A stretch of DNA of 34,080 nt from Eubacterium sp. (GCA_024687845.1 JAILEL010000209.1:1-34080), one strand, 5' to 3'. Shown: positions 9,001 to 16,344, counted from the stretch's first letter. The notes: generated from the sequence alone by a model not told the origin. Translations and numbers: made by a program.

Positions 9001-9037
9001 AATTAAGACTGTATTCAGAGTTAACTGTGAATAATAA
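9001..9037 (+). repeat. Dispersed intergenic repeat, copy C
   Basis: The segment ATTAAGACTG, then TTCAGAGTTAACTGTGAAT, then AATAA, matches the 3' half of the long copies at 14225-14288 and 27235-27298, including the TTAAGA word upstream of the core. It lies 20 bp downstream of the LUD terminator. Confidence 0.65.
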
Positions 9038-9049
9038 TGTTGCGTTCAG

Positions 9050-9142
9050 TAATAAATATATGGATGAGTATAATTAGGGGATTATACTCTGATTTTTGTG
9101 GTCTGAAAGGTTATCCTTTTTGTTCGTCGTATATATTTATTA
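9050..9142. other. Nested inverted repeats: candidate structured RNA or small palindromic element
   Basis: TAATAAATATAT (9050-9061) is the exact reverse complement of ATATATTTATTA (9131-9142). Inside it are a perfect 9-bp hairpin, GAGTATAAT/ATTATACTC around TAGGGG (9066-9089), and a 5-bp hairpin, AAAGG/CCTTT around TTAT (9106-9119). Together they would fold as a three-way junction. There is no poly-T tail or clear promoter, so expression is unproven. The outer stem is pure A/T and could be partly due to composition. Confidence 0.35.
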
Positions 9143-9349
9143 GCTGAGCACATAGTTTGATTTGCCAATATTATATGACACCCACATCATATTATATGGC
9201 TTTCATATCATTTTAGTCAGGCATCACCTCATCCTCCGTCTGCATGTAGTGTGCGTGCAAATGCATTTTCAATATGCAAAAAGGTGCAAACATAATTTGT
9301 CTGGTTTGTGATGTTATAAACGCACGCAAAAAACACACATTAAAAAAAT

Positions 9350-9481
9350 ATGCAGTCGGGAAAATTGCCTGAACAGGCTCTTGAAAAACAGATATTAAAG
9401 ATATTACTCAAGAGCTATAGTAACAGATGCGGTTATAGTTTGCAAGCGGATAATGATGAACTGTTAGTGAAATATCCTTGA
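9350..9481 (+). CDS. Possible 43-residue small protein, unsupported by a ribosome site
   Basis: An ATG-initiated frame of 43 codons starts MQSGKLPEQALEKQ and would form a mostly amphipathic helix with one Cys. There is no Shine-Dalgarno-like sequence upstream (A-rich only), no neighbour that suggests a role, and I recognise no family. It may be chance or the remains of a lost gene. It is listed so that comparative data can be checked. Confidence 0.15.
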   Translation: MQSGKLPEQALEKQILKILLKSYSNRCGYSLQADNDELLVKYP

Positions 9482-9497
9482 AAACTATAATTTTTGC

Positions 9498-9525
9498 TTT
9501 ACGAATTTAAATTTTATGTTATTAT
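9498..9525 (+). promoter_or_regulatory. Probable mecA promoter placing transcription start at the mecA ATG
   Basis: A -10 TATTAT (9520-9525) lies 16 bp after TTTACG (9498-9503). A start about 7 nt after the -10 falls at 9532-9533, the A of the mecA ATG. No Shine-Dalgarno sequence precedes that ATG, so a leaderless mRNA is suggested. Confidence 0.5.
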
Positions 9526-9532
9526 GTAGTCT

Positions 9533-10234
9533 ATGAAGATTGAGAGATTAAGTGAAAATCAGCTCAGGTTTACTGTATGGAGTAATGACCTTCCGGAAGG
9601 CGGTATTACTATTGCAGAGCTTGCAGGTGATTCTGAAAAAACAGAAGAATTAGTTAAATATATGATGGAAAAGGCCAAAGAAGAGTTTGGTTTTGAAACG
9701 GAACAACAGCCGATAGTTATCGAAGCTATTCCCGTTAACAAGGATTGCATTGTTTTTCTTGTGACTAAGGTCGATGAAGAGAATCCTGATTCAAAATATT
9801 CTTATATCCAGAAACTTAAACAACAGGCTATGGATATGGCGCGTTCATTGAAAACAGGCGAGGTTGAGCTTGGTGGGGAAGCAGAAAATGAAGAGGAGGA
9901 TGTATTATCAAGACCTGTTGATGATAAAACCGGCAAGGTTCTTCCGTATATGATTTATACTGCGGATGATCTGGAGAAGTTTATCACCGTTGCAAATATT
10001 TCCCGTAGTTATTATGATAGTGATAACACGCTTTATAAATCATTTGATGATAAAACCTATTTTCTTGTGGTGCACCATAATAGAAATACACCTCAGGAAT
10101 TCCAGTATCTGTGTGAATCGCTGGGTGAGTTTGCTGTGCCATATAAGTTTAATTATGCAACTAAATACTATATAGATGAACATTATCGTAAAATAATCGA
10201 AGATAATGCACTGCAGACACTTGCAGAACTGTAA
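9533..10234 (+). CDS. mecA: Adaptor protein MecA
   Basis: MecA is the adaptor that delivers substrates to the ClpC-ClpP protease and helps assemble the ClpC hexamer in Firmicutes. The 233-residue protein opens with MKIERLSENQLRFTVWSNDL, the conserved MecA N-terminal substrate-binding motif. A Glu-rich linker follows around residues 115-130, then a C-terminal ClpC-binding domain with YTADDLEKFITVANI and a closing EHYRKIIEDNALQTLAEL helix. The length is normal. No ribosome site precedes the ATG, and the best promoter would start transcription at the ATG itself. ClpC and ClpP are not in the window. The gene converges on rpiB and shares its terminator. Confidence 0.93.
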   Translation: MKIERLSENQLRFTVWSNDLPEGGITIAELAGDSEKTEELVKYMMEKAKEEFGFETEQQPIVIEAIPVNKDCIVFLVTKVDEENPDSKYSYIQKLKQQAMDMARSLKTGEVELGGEAENEEEDVLSRPVDDKTGKVLPYMIYTADDLEKFITVANISRSYYDSDNTLYKSFDDKTYFLVVHHNRNTPQEFQYLCESLGEFAVPYKFNYATKYYIDEHYRKIIEDNALQTLAEL

Positions 10235-10269
10235 TAAAAATAGAGGGTGCGTAGCACCCTCTATTTTTA
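10235..10269. terminator. Bidirectional terminator between mecA and rpiB
   Basis: A 15-bp perfect stem (AAAAATAGAGGGTGC at 10236-10250 with its complement at 10254-10268) closes on a GTA loop. Runs of A on the left and T on the right make it work in both directions. The rpiB stop codon (10267-10269) lies inside the right arm, and the mecA stop abuts the left arm. Confidence 0.95.
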
Positions 10270-10695
10270 TGAATACATTCTTATTCTTCTGAGATGTCTT
10301 TCATCATTTGAAAATGGTGTATCGAGGAATTTGTCGATAATCATAAGTGCAAGTCCCGGACCAACTACGCGGGCGCCCATGCAGATAATGTTTGCATCAT
10401 TATGTTCTCTGGTTGCCTGTGCAGAGAATACATCGTGGCAAAGGGCTGCTCTGATGCCTTCTTCTTTGTTGGCTGCCATAGACATACCGATACCAGTTCC
10501 GCAGATAAGGATTCCGAAATCAGCTGATTTATCTTTTATAGCATCTGTAACAGGTTTTGCATATACAGGATAATCACAGGATTCTTCACTGTAGCATCCA
10601 ACATCGGTAACTTCAAAACCTCTTTCCTTCAGGTGTGCTATAACTTCCTGTTTTAACAGATATCCACCATGGTCTGATCCAATACATATTTTCAT
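10267..10695 (-). CDS. rpiB: Ribose-5-phosphate isomerase B (RpiB/LacAB family)
   Basis: RpiB interconverts ribose 5-phosphate and ribulose 5-phosphate in the pentose phosphate pathway. The 142-residue protein has MKICIGSDHGGYLLK at its start and the catalytic cysteine motif ILICGTGIGMSMAANK. It also has the HD...TREHNDANIICMGARVVG segment characteristic of type B isomerases. The frame is open to a GTG at 10707, but that GTG abuts the AAGGAAGG ribosome site with no spacing. The ATG at 10695 is 11 nt from that site and is preferred. Allose- or galactose-6-phosphate isomerase activity is a possible alternative in this family. It is the last gene of the murT-gatD-tsaC-rpiB operon. Confidence 0.92.
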   Translation of the reverse strand: MKICIGSDHGGYLLKQEVIAHLKERGFEVTDVGCYSEESCDYPVYAKPVTDAIKDKSADFGILICGTGIGMSMAANKEEGIRAALCHDVFSAQATREHNDANIICMGARVVGPGLALMIIDKFLDTPFSNDERHLRRIRMYS

Positions 10696-10748
10696 AATAC
10701 TTTTCACCTTCCTTATATGATTTATTATTGATTCTAAATTAAATGCTC

Positions 10749-11846
10749 CTACACGTGTATCACTCTGTGCCCAGCGGCCTTCAGCAATCGGTTCATAATA
10801 GCTCCACCTAGTTCATCCCTGTTGAAGTTTTCGCTGAAAATGTAATCTACCCCAAGTTTATCACATTCTCTAAGCGCTGCATAGAGCTTTGATGCAACTG
10901 TAACTCCATCTGATTTTTCACCGAGTAAAATAATATTTTTAGTATGATACAAATGCTGGTTTTCAGCAGTAGTAAGTACCGCAACTTTGGGGCACATAGA
11001 CTGAGGTTCAACATTTTTATATTCCTCAACCAGCTCATTTATTTTATTTATTACATTTTCTGTAACAGCCTCGGGTGTTTTAGAATCTTCTATTATAGTA
11101 AGCTCGCCGGATGGAGCATAATGCGTATATTTCATGCCTGGGGCTTTGGGGCGAAGATTTGGATCTGGCTCGATTATCGCTCTGTCGATTCTGACTTCAC
11201 CAACGATTTCTTCTAGCATTCTTTTAGTGATATATCCTGGTCTAAGTATTGTTGGAACATCTTCCGTAAGATCTACAATAGTAGATTCGATTCCAATACC
11301 AACTGGCCCTCCATCAATTATAGCCTCTATTTTACCCGATAGATCTTCTATTACATGCTCTGCTGTTGTAGGCGATGGTCTTCCAGAGGTGTTTGCTGAT
11401 GGAGCAGCGATATAGACTCCGCTTTTTCTTATCAGTTCCATCGCTGCCGGATGAGAAGGCATACGAATTGCAACAGTATCTAGTCCGCCGGTTGTTTCGT
11501 GAGGAACACTATCCTTCTTGGGAAGAATGATCGTGAGTGGACCGGGCCAGAAGGCCTGCATGAGAGCCTTTGCATTTTCAGGGACGGCTGCAGCAAGTTC
11601 ATATACAGATTCTGTATCGGCTATATGAACAATAAGAGGATTATCAGATGGTCTTCCTTTTGCTGCATAAATGTGCTTGCTTGCATCAGGTTTTAATGCA
11701 TCACCGCCAAGTCCATATACGGTCTCAGTTGGAAATGCTACAAGTCCGCCTGATTTTAAGATTTCAGCTGCTTTGGCTAAGTCATTTTCAGAGCAGTCGA
11801 AGATTTTAGTTTGTAAATGCTTGTTTTCGGATTCCATTTTATTCAT
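10749..11846 (-). CDS. tsaC: L-threonylcarbamoyladenylate synthase, two-domain Sua5 type
   Basis: This enzyme makes threonylcarbamoyl-AMP from threonine, bicarbonate and ATP for the t6A37 modification of ANN-decoding tRNAs. The 365-residue protein has the YrdC/TsaC domain at residues 15-215 (GLVAFPTETVYGLGGDA, AAKGRPSDNPLIVHI, APSANTSGRPSPT). An interdomain linker with PGMKYTHYAP and a C-terminal Sua5 domain follow, so it is the long Sua5 form rather than the short TsaC form. Its ATG overlaps the gatD stop by one base (TAATG), with GGAG 5 nt upstream, which suggests translational coupling. A 53-bp gap separates it from rpiB. Confidence 0.95.
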   Translation of the reverse strand: MNKMESENKHLQTKIFDCSENDLAKAAEILKSGGLVAFPTETVYGLGGDALKPDASKHIYAAKGRPSDNPLIVHIADTESVYELAAAVPENAKALMQAFWPGPLTIILPKKDSVPHETTGGLDTVAIRMPSHPAAMELIRKSGVYIAAPSANTSGRPSPTTAEHVIEDLSGKIEAIIDGGPVGIGIESTIVDLTEDVPTILRPGYITKRMLEEIVGEVRIDRAIIEPDPNLRPKAPGMKYTHYAPSGELTIIEDSKTPEAVTENVINKINELVEEYKNVEPQSMCPKVAVLTTAENQHLYHTKNIILLGEKSDGVTVASKLYAALRECDKLGVDYIFSENFNRDELGGAIMNRLLKAAGHRVIHV

Positions 11847-12604
11847 TAATCTCCACTTGTATTTCCCTTAAGAACAAGATTTAAAATGTGGTCATGAGCA
11901 TTTTTCTCAGCACTATCATCGAGAGGAGTAAGCTCTGCGTGACCGTATTTATGTTCGAGAGTGGTTTTTATCAGATAATCAGCAAACTCTGGATTTTTAG
12001 GAAGGATAGGCCCGTGGCTGTAAGAACCGAAAACATTCTTGTATCTGACGCCTTCAGTTTTATCCTTACCATTATTTCCATGTCCGCTTAAAATGTTTCC
12101 AAGGGGTTCAACACCATTTCCAAGGTGAGTGCAGCCACTATGGTTTTCGAAACCAACAATTGTACTTCCGCCAGAATTATCGGTGCATTTGAATGCAAAA
12201 TTCCCTATCATACGGTTGTTACTGGCTACTGTATGAAAATCAATGGCACCCAGGAATTCCATTTTCTCGTGGTCTTTGGTTTCGTAATAATGTCCCAGCA
12301 TCTGATAACCTCCGCAGATGCAAAGGAAGGTTTTTCCGTCTTCTATGGCTGCAACGAGGTTGCTGCCCTTTCCGGATCGAAGATCCTTTAATAGCACTTC
12401 CTGTTCAAAATCCTGTCCGCCACCGATGAAAAAAAGATCAAAATCATTCAGGCTGATGGTGTCACCAATTTTTACTTCAGTCACTGATGACTTAATATTT
12501 CGCCATTTTAGCCTTTTTTCAAGGCAGAGTATATTGCCCCTGTCACCATAAAGGTTTAATACCTCGGGGTACAGATGACAGATATTTAAAATAGTATCTG
12601 ACAT
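11846..12604 (-). CDS. gatD: Lipid II isoglutaminyl synthase, glutamine amidotransferase subunit GatD
   Basis: GatD releases ammonia from glutamine and passes it to MurT for amidation of the D-Glu of lipid II at the inner face of the membrane. The 252-residue class I amidotransferase has IGGGQDFEQEV, the nucleophile Cys97 in CICGGYQMLG, and the active-site His197 in YSHGPILPKNPEF. The frame extends 5 codons upstream to an ATG at 12619. However, the ribosome site GAGAGGAA lies inside that extension, 7-8 nt before the ATG at 12604, which also gives the family's usual start MSDTILNICHLYPE. It sits 57 bp after murT and overlaps tsaC. Confidence 0.95.
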   Translation of the reverse strand: MSDTILNICHLYPEVLNLYGDRGNILCLEKRLKWRNIKSSVTEVKIGDTISLNDFDLFFIGGGQDFEQEVLLKDLRSGKGSNLVAAIEDGKTFLCICGGYQMLGHYYETKDHEKMEFLGAIDFHTVASNNRMIGNFAFKCTDNSGGSTIVGFENHSGCTHLGNGVEPLGNILSGHGNNGKDKTEGVRYKNVFGSYSHGPILPKNPEFADYLIKTTLEHKYGHAELTPLDDSAEKNAHDHILNLVLKGNTSGD

Positions 12605-12661
12605 AAGATTTCCTCTCATGAAATTCTTGTTTTATAAATTATCTTCTATATTAATGCCGCA

Positions 12662-14086
12662 TTAGCGAGCCTTCGGATCCTTCCAGAATTCACGTCTGCC
12701 TGTTGCGGCACTTAGAACAGAGCGCAGTTCAAGCATGGAGGTATAATTAGGAAGAAAATAAACCGGTAGCTGGCTGGCTGTTGCTTCCTTTATAAGTTTA
12801 TTTTTATCATTAATAAGAATAATATCATTATCCGGGGCATCTGCATATTTTAATCGGACTTTCATATCATTTGCTCTTGTTCCGGATACAAAAATCTGTT
12901 TGCAATAAGGATCCTGCGTGATTTTTTCATAATCAGCATCCCATATCCAGGAGATATCGTGGCCGTCTGCAGTCTTATCATTCAGGCAGAATACAGCAAC
13001 GTAATCATTTTTTAAAGAAGAAAGATAGGACATTATCTGATTACAGCCTGCGGGATTTTTGACTAGAATTATCTGAGTCTCTGTATCATTATATGTAAAT
13101 TTCTCCATACGTCCAAAGCTGGAATTAACGTTAGCGAGAGACTGGATGATATCATTCTTATTCCAGCCTGCTGCATCATATGCACCGATAGCAGCAATTG
13201 CATTATATACATTATATAATGCGGGTAGACCAATATGAAGCATTTCAGATTTCTTTTCTGAAGGATGATTCTCTGATGCCGGTGTATGATAAGATATTCT
13301 TATATCTGTACCTTTATCGGAGAATTTGTCTATTGACGATACTTCCATATCAGGAGAAATGCGCTTGTAACCGCATTTTGGACATCTGAATCCACCAAGG
13401 TGTGCATAGGTATGGAAGTCATACTCATATTCAGCACCACATTTAATACAATATTTTGCATCTGAAATAGCACCTGTTTCCGATTCGGGTGAAGGAACAG
13501 ATATACCATAATAATATACGGGATTTGGAAGTCCTTGTGCCAGAGAGACTGTGAGTGAGCAGTCAGCATTGAGGCAGAGTATAGCTTTAGGAACGGATCT
13601 GATTCCTCTTCTAAGCTCCTTCAATGTGTTCATGATTTCTCCATAACGGTCTAACTGGTCCCTGAACAGATTGGTGACAACAATCGCTTTTGGCTTAATG
13701 AGAGGGACAACCCTTTTAAGAGCGGCTTCATCACACTCAACAATAGCATACTTTTTCTTTGGTTTACCAGTGAGAGTAGCCTGGGACGCAAATTCGGCTG
13801 TGATACCAGAAGTCAGATTGGCACCGCTGACATTTGACAGAGGTTCAATACCGGATTCCTGCAAAGCATTTCGCAGCATGCTGCATGTGGTTGTTTTACC
13901 ATTGGTTCCTGTGACAACGATGATTTCCATACCACGCGATACCACTTCGAGAATTCTCTTATCAAAACTAAGAGCGACACGACCTGGCAGAGCGGTCCCA
14001 CCACGATGTACAAGGCGAAGAGCAAGCCTGGTTATTTTGCAGGATGAAATGGCTAAAAAAGTTTTAAAAAGATTATGTCTTTTCAT
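12662..14086 (-). CDS. murT: Lipid II isoglutaminyl synthase, Mur-ligase-like subunit MurT
   Basis: MurT forms with GatD the enzyme that amidates the alpha-carboxyl of D-Glu in lipid II, a step needed for efficient cross-linking in many Gram-positives. The 474-residue protein has the Mur-ligase P-loop VVTGTNGKTTT at residues 57-67 and VTNLFRDQLDRYGE at 138-151. A four-cysteine zinc ribbon (C213, C216, C235, C238) typical of MurT is inserted in the middle domain, and the C-terminal domain is of DUF1727 type. The start ATG at 14086 has only a distant AGGA. It is first in an operon with gatD, tsaC and rpiB and is divergent from the cell-wall hydrolase at 14461, so the intergenic region serves two cell-wall functions. 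Confidence 0.94.
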   Translation of the reverse strand: MKRHNLFKTFLAISSCKITRLALRLVHRGGTALPGRVALSFDKRILEVVSRGMEIIVVTGTNGKTTTCSMLRNALQESGIEPLSNVSGANLTSGITAEFASQATLTGKPKKKYAIVECDEAALKRVVPLIKPKAIVVTNLFRDQLDRYGEIMNTLKELRRGIRSVPKAILCLNADCSLTVSLAQGLPNPVYYYGISVPSPESETGAISDAKYCIKCGAEYEYDFHTYAHLGGFRCPKCGYKRISPDMEVSSIDKFSDKGTDIRISYHTPASENHPSEKKSEMLHIGLPALYNVYNAIAAIGAYDAAGWNKNDIIQSLANVNSSFGRMEKFTYNDTETQIILVKNPAGCNQIMSYLSSLKNDYVAVFCLNDKTADGHDISWIWDADYEKITQDPYCKQIFVSGTRANDMKVRLKYADAPDNDIILINDKNKLIKEATASQLPVYFLPNYTSMLELRSVLSAATGRREFWKDPKAR

Positions 14087-14177
14087 TTATATTAATATTC
14101 CTATATTAATTTCTTCATTAAATGTTCAAACAACAGTAACAAGATTAGCACAGATTAGTTGTATTTTCAAGAATAGT

Positions 14178-14196
14178 TGTTATTATTCACAGTTGA
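14178..14196 (-). repeat. Dispersed intergenic repeat, copy D (inverted)
   Basis: On the minus strand this reads TCAACTGTGAATAATAACA, the core of the dispersed element. It faces copy E, so 14178-14294 forms an imperfect inverted repeat with arms of about 18-20 bp and could fold into a long hairpin upstream of both murT and the hydrolase gene. Confidence 0.6.
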
Positions 14197-14224
14197 TATG
14201 AATTATGAATATATGCCTGTGACT

Positions 14225-14294
14225 GCTTGCATAAGAATAAGCGGTATGTGATGAGGACTTAAGAGTCTGCTTTGTGTCAACTGTGAATATTATC
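14225..14294 (+). repeat. Dispersed intergenic repeat, long copy E
   Basis: Bases 14225-14288 align without gaps to 27235-27298 with 51 of 64 identical by my hand count. Shared blocks are GCTTGC, TAAGAATAAGC, GGACTTAAGA and AACTGTGAAT. Both long copies lie in divergent promoter regions. Confidence 0.7.
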
Positions 14295-14332
14295 AAACAG
14301 TTACCATAATTATATAAAACAGGAATTTTATG

Positions 14333-14361
14333 TTGACAAGAGACCCCTTTAGTGGTATCAT
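14333..14361 (+). promoter_or_regulatory. Sigma-A promoter of the NlpC/P60 hydrolase gene
   Basis: A perfect -35 TTGACA (14333-14338), a 17-bp spacer and -10 TATCAT (14356-14361) predict transcription from about 14368. The leader would be about 93 nt and would carry both WalR-type boxes. Confidence 0.85.
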
Positions 14362-14367
14362 AGGTCT

Positions 14368-14415
14368 TGTAACAATTTTGTAACAATTAAGACGAAAATG
14401 TAAAACAATTGTAAT
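14368..14415 (+). promoter_or_regulatory. Two WalR-type operator boxes (TGTWAH-N5-TGTWAH)
   Basis: Box 1 (14368-14384) is TGTAAC-N5-TGTAAC and box 2 (14399-14415) is TGTAAA-N5-TGTAAT. Both match the published WalR (YycF) consensus at every fixed position. They start 31 bp apart, about three helical turns. WalR controls autolysins in Firmicutes, and this gene encodes one. The boxes lie at and after the predicted transcription start, so repression is as likely as activation. PhoP-type OmpR regulators bind similar repeats and cannot be excluded. Confidence 0.65.
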
Positions 14416-14460
14416 AAACCACAATATATAGTGGGAAAAATAACTTTAGGAGGTTACATA

Positions 14461-16245
14461 ATGTATAAACCATCAAAGAGAATTCTAGTAGTTGGATTAT
14501 CAGCTGGACTTCTCGTTGGAATGTCAGGAGCAAATATTACTTCACAGGCAGGACAAAAGTATGACAAATCTAATGTAGGAATAACTGGAAAGGTTGGTGA
14601 ATACATCAAGAATGGTAATTCATCTGATCCAGTTGCTGAGCTCACAGCGGGAGCTGCTACAAAGGAAGAAAAGGCACCTGCAGCAAAGACTGAGGAGAAA
14701 AAGCCGGTAGAGGAAGCTTCTTCAAATGATGCTAAGTCAGAAAAGAAGTCTTCAGTAGAAGCTAAGGTTTATCCACAGTTCCAGGATAGAGCAGTAGTAG
14801 TTTGCGACGGACAGGTAAATATCAGAGAAAAAGATAGTACAGATTCAGAGGTTATTGGTTATCTTCAGAATGGTGGAATCTGTTTAGTAGACGAAATCGG
14901 CAAAGAGTGGACAAAAATCGAGTCAGGTTGTTGTGTAGGATATATAGCAAATGAGTTCCTTCTTTATGGAGATGATGCTGGTGAGTGGAGTGATAACAAT
15001 GGTATCGATAGATATGCTACTGTTAACACTGTTACACTTAAGGTTCGTGAATCAAAGGATGAGAACAGCGACTGTGTAACTCTTATTCCAGAAGGTGAAG
15101 AGTACTATGTATACAGCAACAGTAATGACTGGGTTGAGCTTAGAATTGATGATGACCTTCAGGGATTCGTTAGAAGTGAGTTCGTTACTATAGTATATGA
15201 TAACCCTAGAGCAGTTTCTGTTGAAGAGCAGGAAGAGGCAGACAGAATCGCACAGGAAGAAGCAGATAGAGCATGGCTTGCTTATCTTGATGAGCAGAAG
15301 GCATTAAATGAGAGCCAGAATAATTCAGAATCTTCAAATGGCGAGGGCAGTTCTTTAGTTGCTGATGGTTCAAATGATGATGGCCTTGGAAATCTTGGCG
15401 TAGCTGCTGGTCCTGATGAAAATGGTGATGCTGCACCTGCAGATGATGCTAACACAGATGATGCTAACACAGATGACGGTACTACAGATGATGCTAACAC
15501 AGATGATGGTACTACAGATGATAGTAACACAGATGACAGCAATACTGACGATGGCAGCACAGACGACAGTAACACAGATGACAGCAATACAGATGATGGC
15601 AGCACAGACGACAGTAATACAGATGATGGTAGTACAGACGATAGTAATACTGACGATGGCAGCACAGACGACAGCAATACAGATGATGGAAGTACAGACG
15701 ACAGCAATACAGATGATGGAAGTACAGACGACAGCAATACAGATGATGGAAGTACAGACGACAGCAATACAGATGATGGAAGCACAGATGACAGCAATGT
15801 AGATGATGGCGAATCAGGCGATAGCAGCTCAGAAAGCAGTGATGCAAGTGATTCATCAGATTCATCTTCAGCAGATGATGTTTCTCTCGGACAGCAGGTT
15901 GCTAACTTTGCTCTTCAGTTTGTAGGCAACCCATATGTATGGGGTGGAACAAGCCTTACAGACGGTGCTGACTGTTCAGGATTCGTACTTAGCGTATATG
16001 CTCATTTTGGATATTCACTTCCACATGATGCAGAATTACAGGCTAATTATGGTACAGAAGTAAGCCTTTCAGATCTTCAGCCTGGAGACCTTCTGTTCTA
16101 CAGCAATGGATATGAGATAGGTCACGTTACACTTTATATTGGAGATGGAATGGTTGTACATGCTTCTAACTCCAGAGATGGTATCAAGACTTCTGTATAT
16201 AATTACAGAACACCTGTTAAGGCAGTTAGACTTATCGGTTCATAA
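14461..16245 (+). CDS. Secreted SH3b-NlpC/P60 peptidoglycan hydrolase with long acidic repeat linker
   Basis: The 594-residue protein is a probable cell-wall D,L-endopeptidase. It has an N-terminal signal peptide (RILVVGLSAGLLVGMSGA, cleavage near residue 30) and a Lys/Glu/Ala-rich spacer. Two SH3b domains follow, at about 112-175 (RAVVVCDGQVNIRE) and 187-250 (YATVNTVTLKVRESKD), then a Glu/Ala-rich helix. Next is a roughly 130-residue Thr/Asp/Ser/Gly/Asn repeat linker and finally the NlpC/P60 domain. Catalytic residues are Cys505 (GADCSGFV), His555 (GHVTLYIG) and His567 (VVHAS). The frame extends to a GTG at 14431, but TTAGGAGG before the ATG at 14461 decides the start. A sigma-A promoter and two WalR-type boxes precede it, and a terminator follows. 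Confidence 0.93.
   Translation: MYKPSKRILVVGLSAGLLVGMSGANITSQAGQKYDKSNVGITGKVGEYIKNGNSSDPVAELTAGAATKEEKAPAAKTEEKKPVEEASSNDAKSEKKSSVEAKVYPQFQDRAVVVCDGQVNIREKDSTDSEVIGYLQNGGICLVDEIGKEWTKIESGCCVGYIANEFLLYGDDAGEWSDNNGIDRYATVNTVTLKVRESKDENSDCVTLIPEGEEYYVYSNSNDWVELRIDDDLQGFVRSEFVTIVYDNPRAVSVEEQEEADRIAQEEADRAWLAYLDEQKALNESQNNSESSNGEGSSLVADGSNDDGLGNLGVAAGPDENGDAAPADDANTDDANTDDGTTDDANTDDGTTDDSNTDDSNTDDGSTDDSNTDDSNTDDGSTDDSNTDDGSTDDSNTDDGSTDDSNTDDGSTDDSNTDDGSTDDSNTDDGSTDDSNTDDGSTDDSNVDDGESGDSSSESSDASDSSDSSSADDVSLGQQVANFALQFVGNPYVWGGTSLTDGADCSGFVLSVYAHFGYSLPHDAELQANYGTEVSLSDLQPGDLLFYSNGYEIGHVTLYIGDGMVVHASNSRDGIKTSVYNYRTPVKAVRLIGS
15439..15803 (+). repeat. In-frame tandem repeat encoding the TDDSNTDDGS-type linker
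   Basis: About 12 copies of a 30-bp unit, or half-units of 15 bp, encode alternating SNTDD and GSTDD blocks. The last four or five full units (about 15670-15785) are almost identical at the DNA level, a sign of recent slippage or recombination. All units keep the reading frame. Copy number probably varies between strains. Confidence 0.9.
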
Positions 16246-16303
16246 TTAACCATCAATAAGCTCTTATATAAGACCGATAAAAAAGAAACAGAAATGTAAT
16301 AAT

Positions 16304-16344
16304 ATGTACCAGAGTGTTGTGTGAAATGCTCTGGTACATTTTTT
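16304..16344 (+). terminator. Rho-independent terminator of the NlpC/P60 gene
   Basis: ATGTACCAGAG pairs over 11 bp with CTCTGGTACAT around a 14-nt loop, followed by six T residues. It lies about 60 bp after the stop codon. Confidence 0.93.

Larger units (their letters stand above)
8985..9532. other. Gene-poor intergenic region upstream of mecA
   Basis: This 548-bp stretch has no convincing gene. It holds the dispersed repeat copy C, the nested inverted repeats at 9050-9142, and a CCCACATCATA word at 9180-9190 that also occurs at 27525-27535. It also holds a poorly supported short open frame (9350-9481) and the mecA promoter at its right end. Its length is unusual for this otherwise compact window. 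Confidence 0.7.

Noticed and set aside
15439..15803. CRISPR-like array of 30-bp units
   Set aside because: The units abut without unique spacers, keep a reading frame, and lie inside a gene.
15282..15865. Long open frames on the other strand and in another frame across the acidic repeat (Ser/Val/Leu-rich and His/Tyr/Cys-rich products)
   Set aside because: They exist only because a 15/30-bp repeat has no stops in several frames. They lack start signals and mirror the NlpC/P60 gene.
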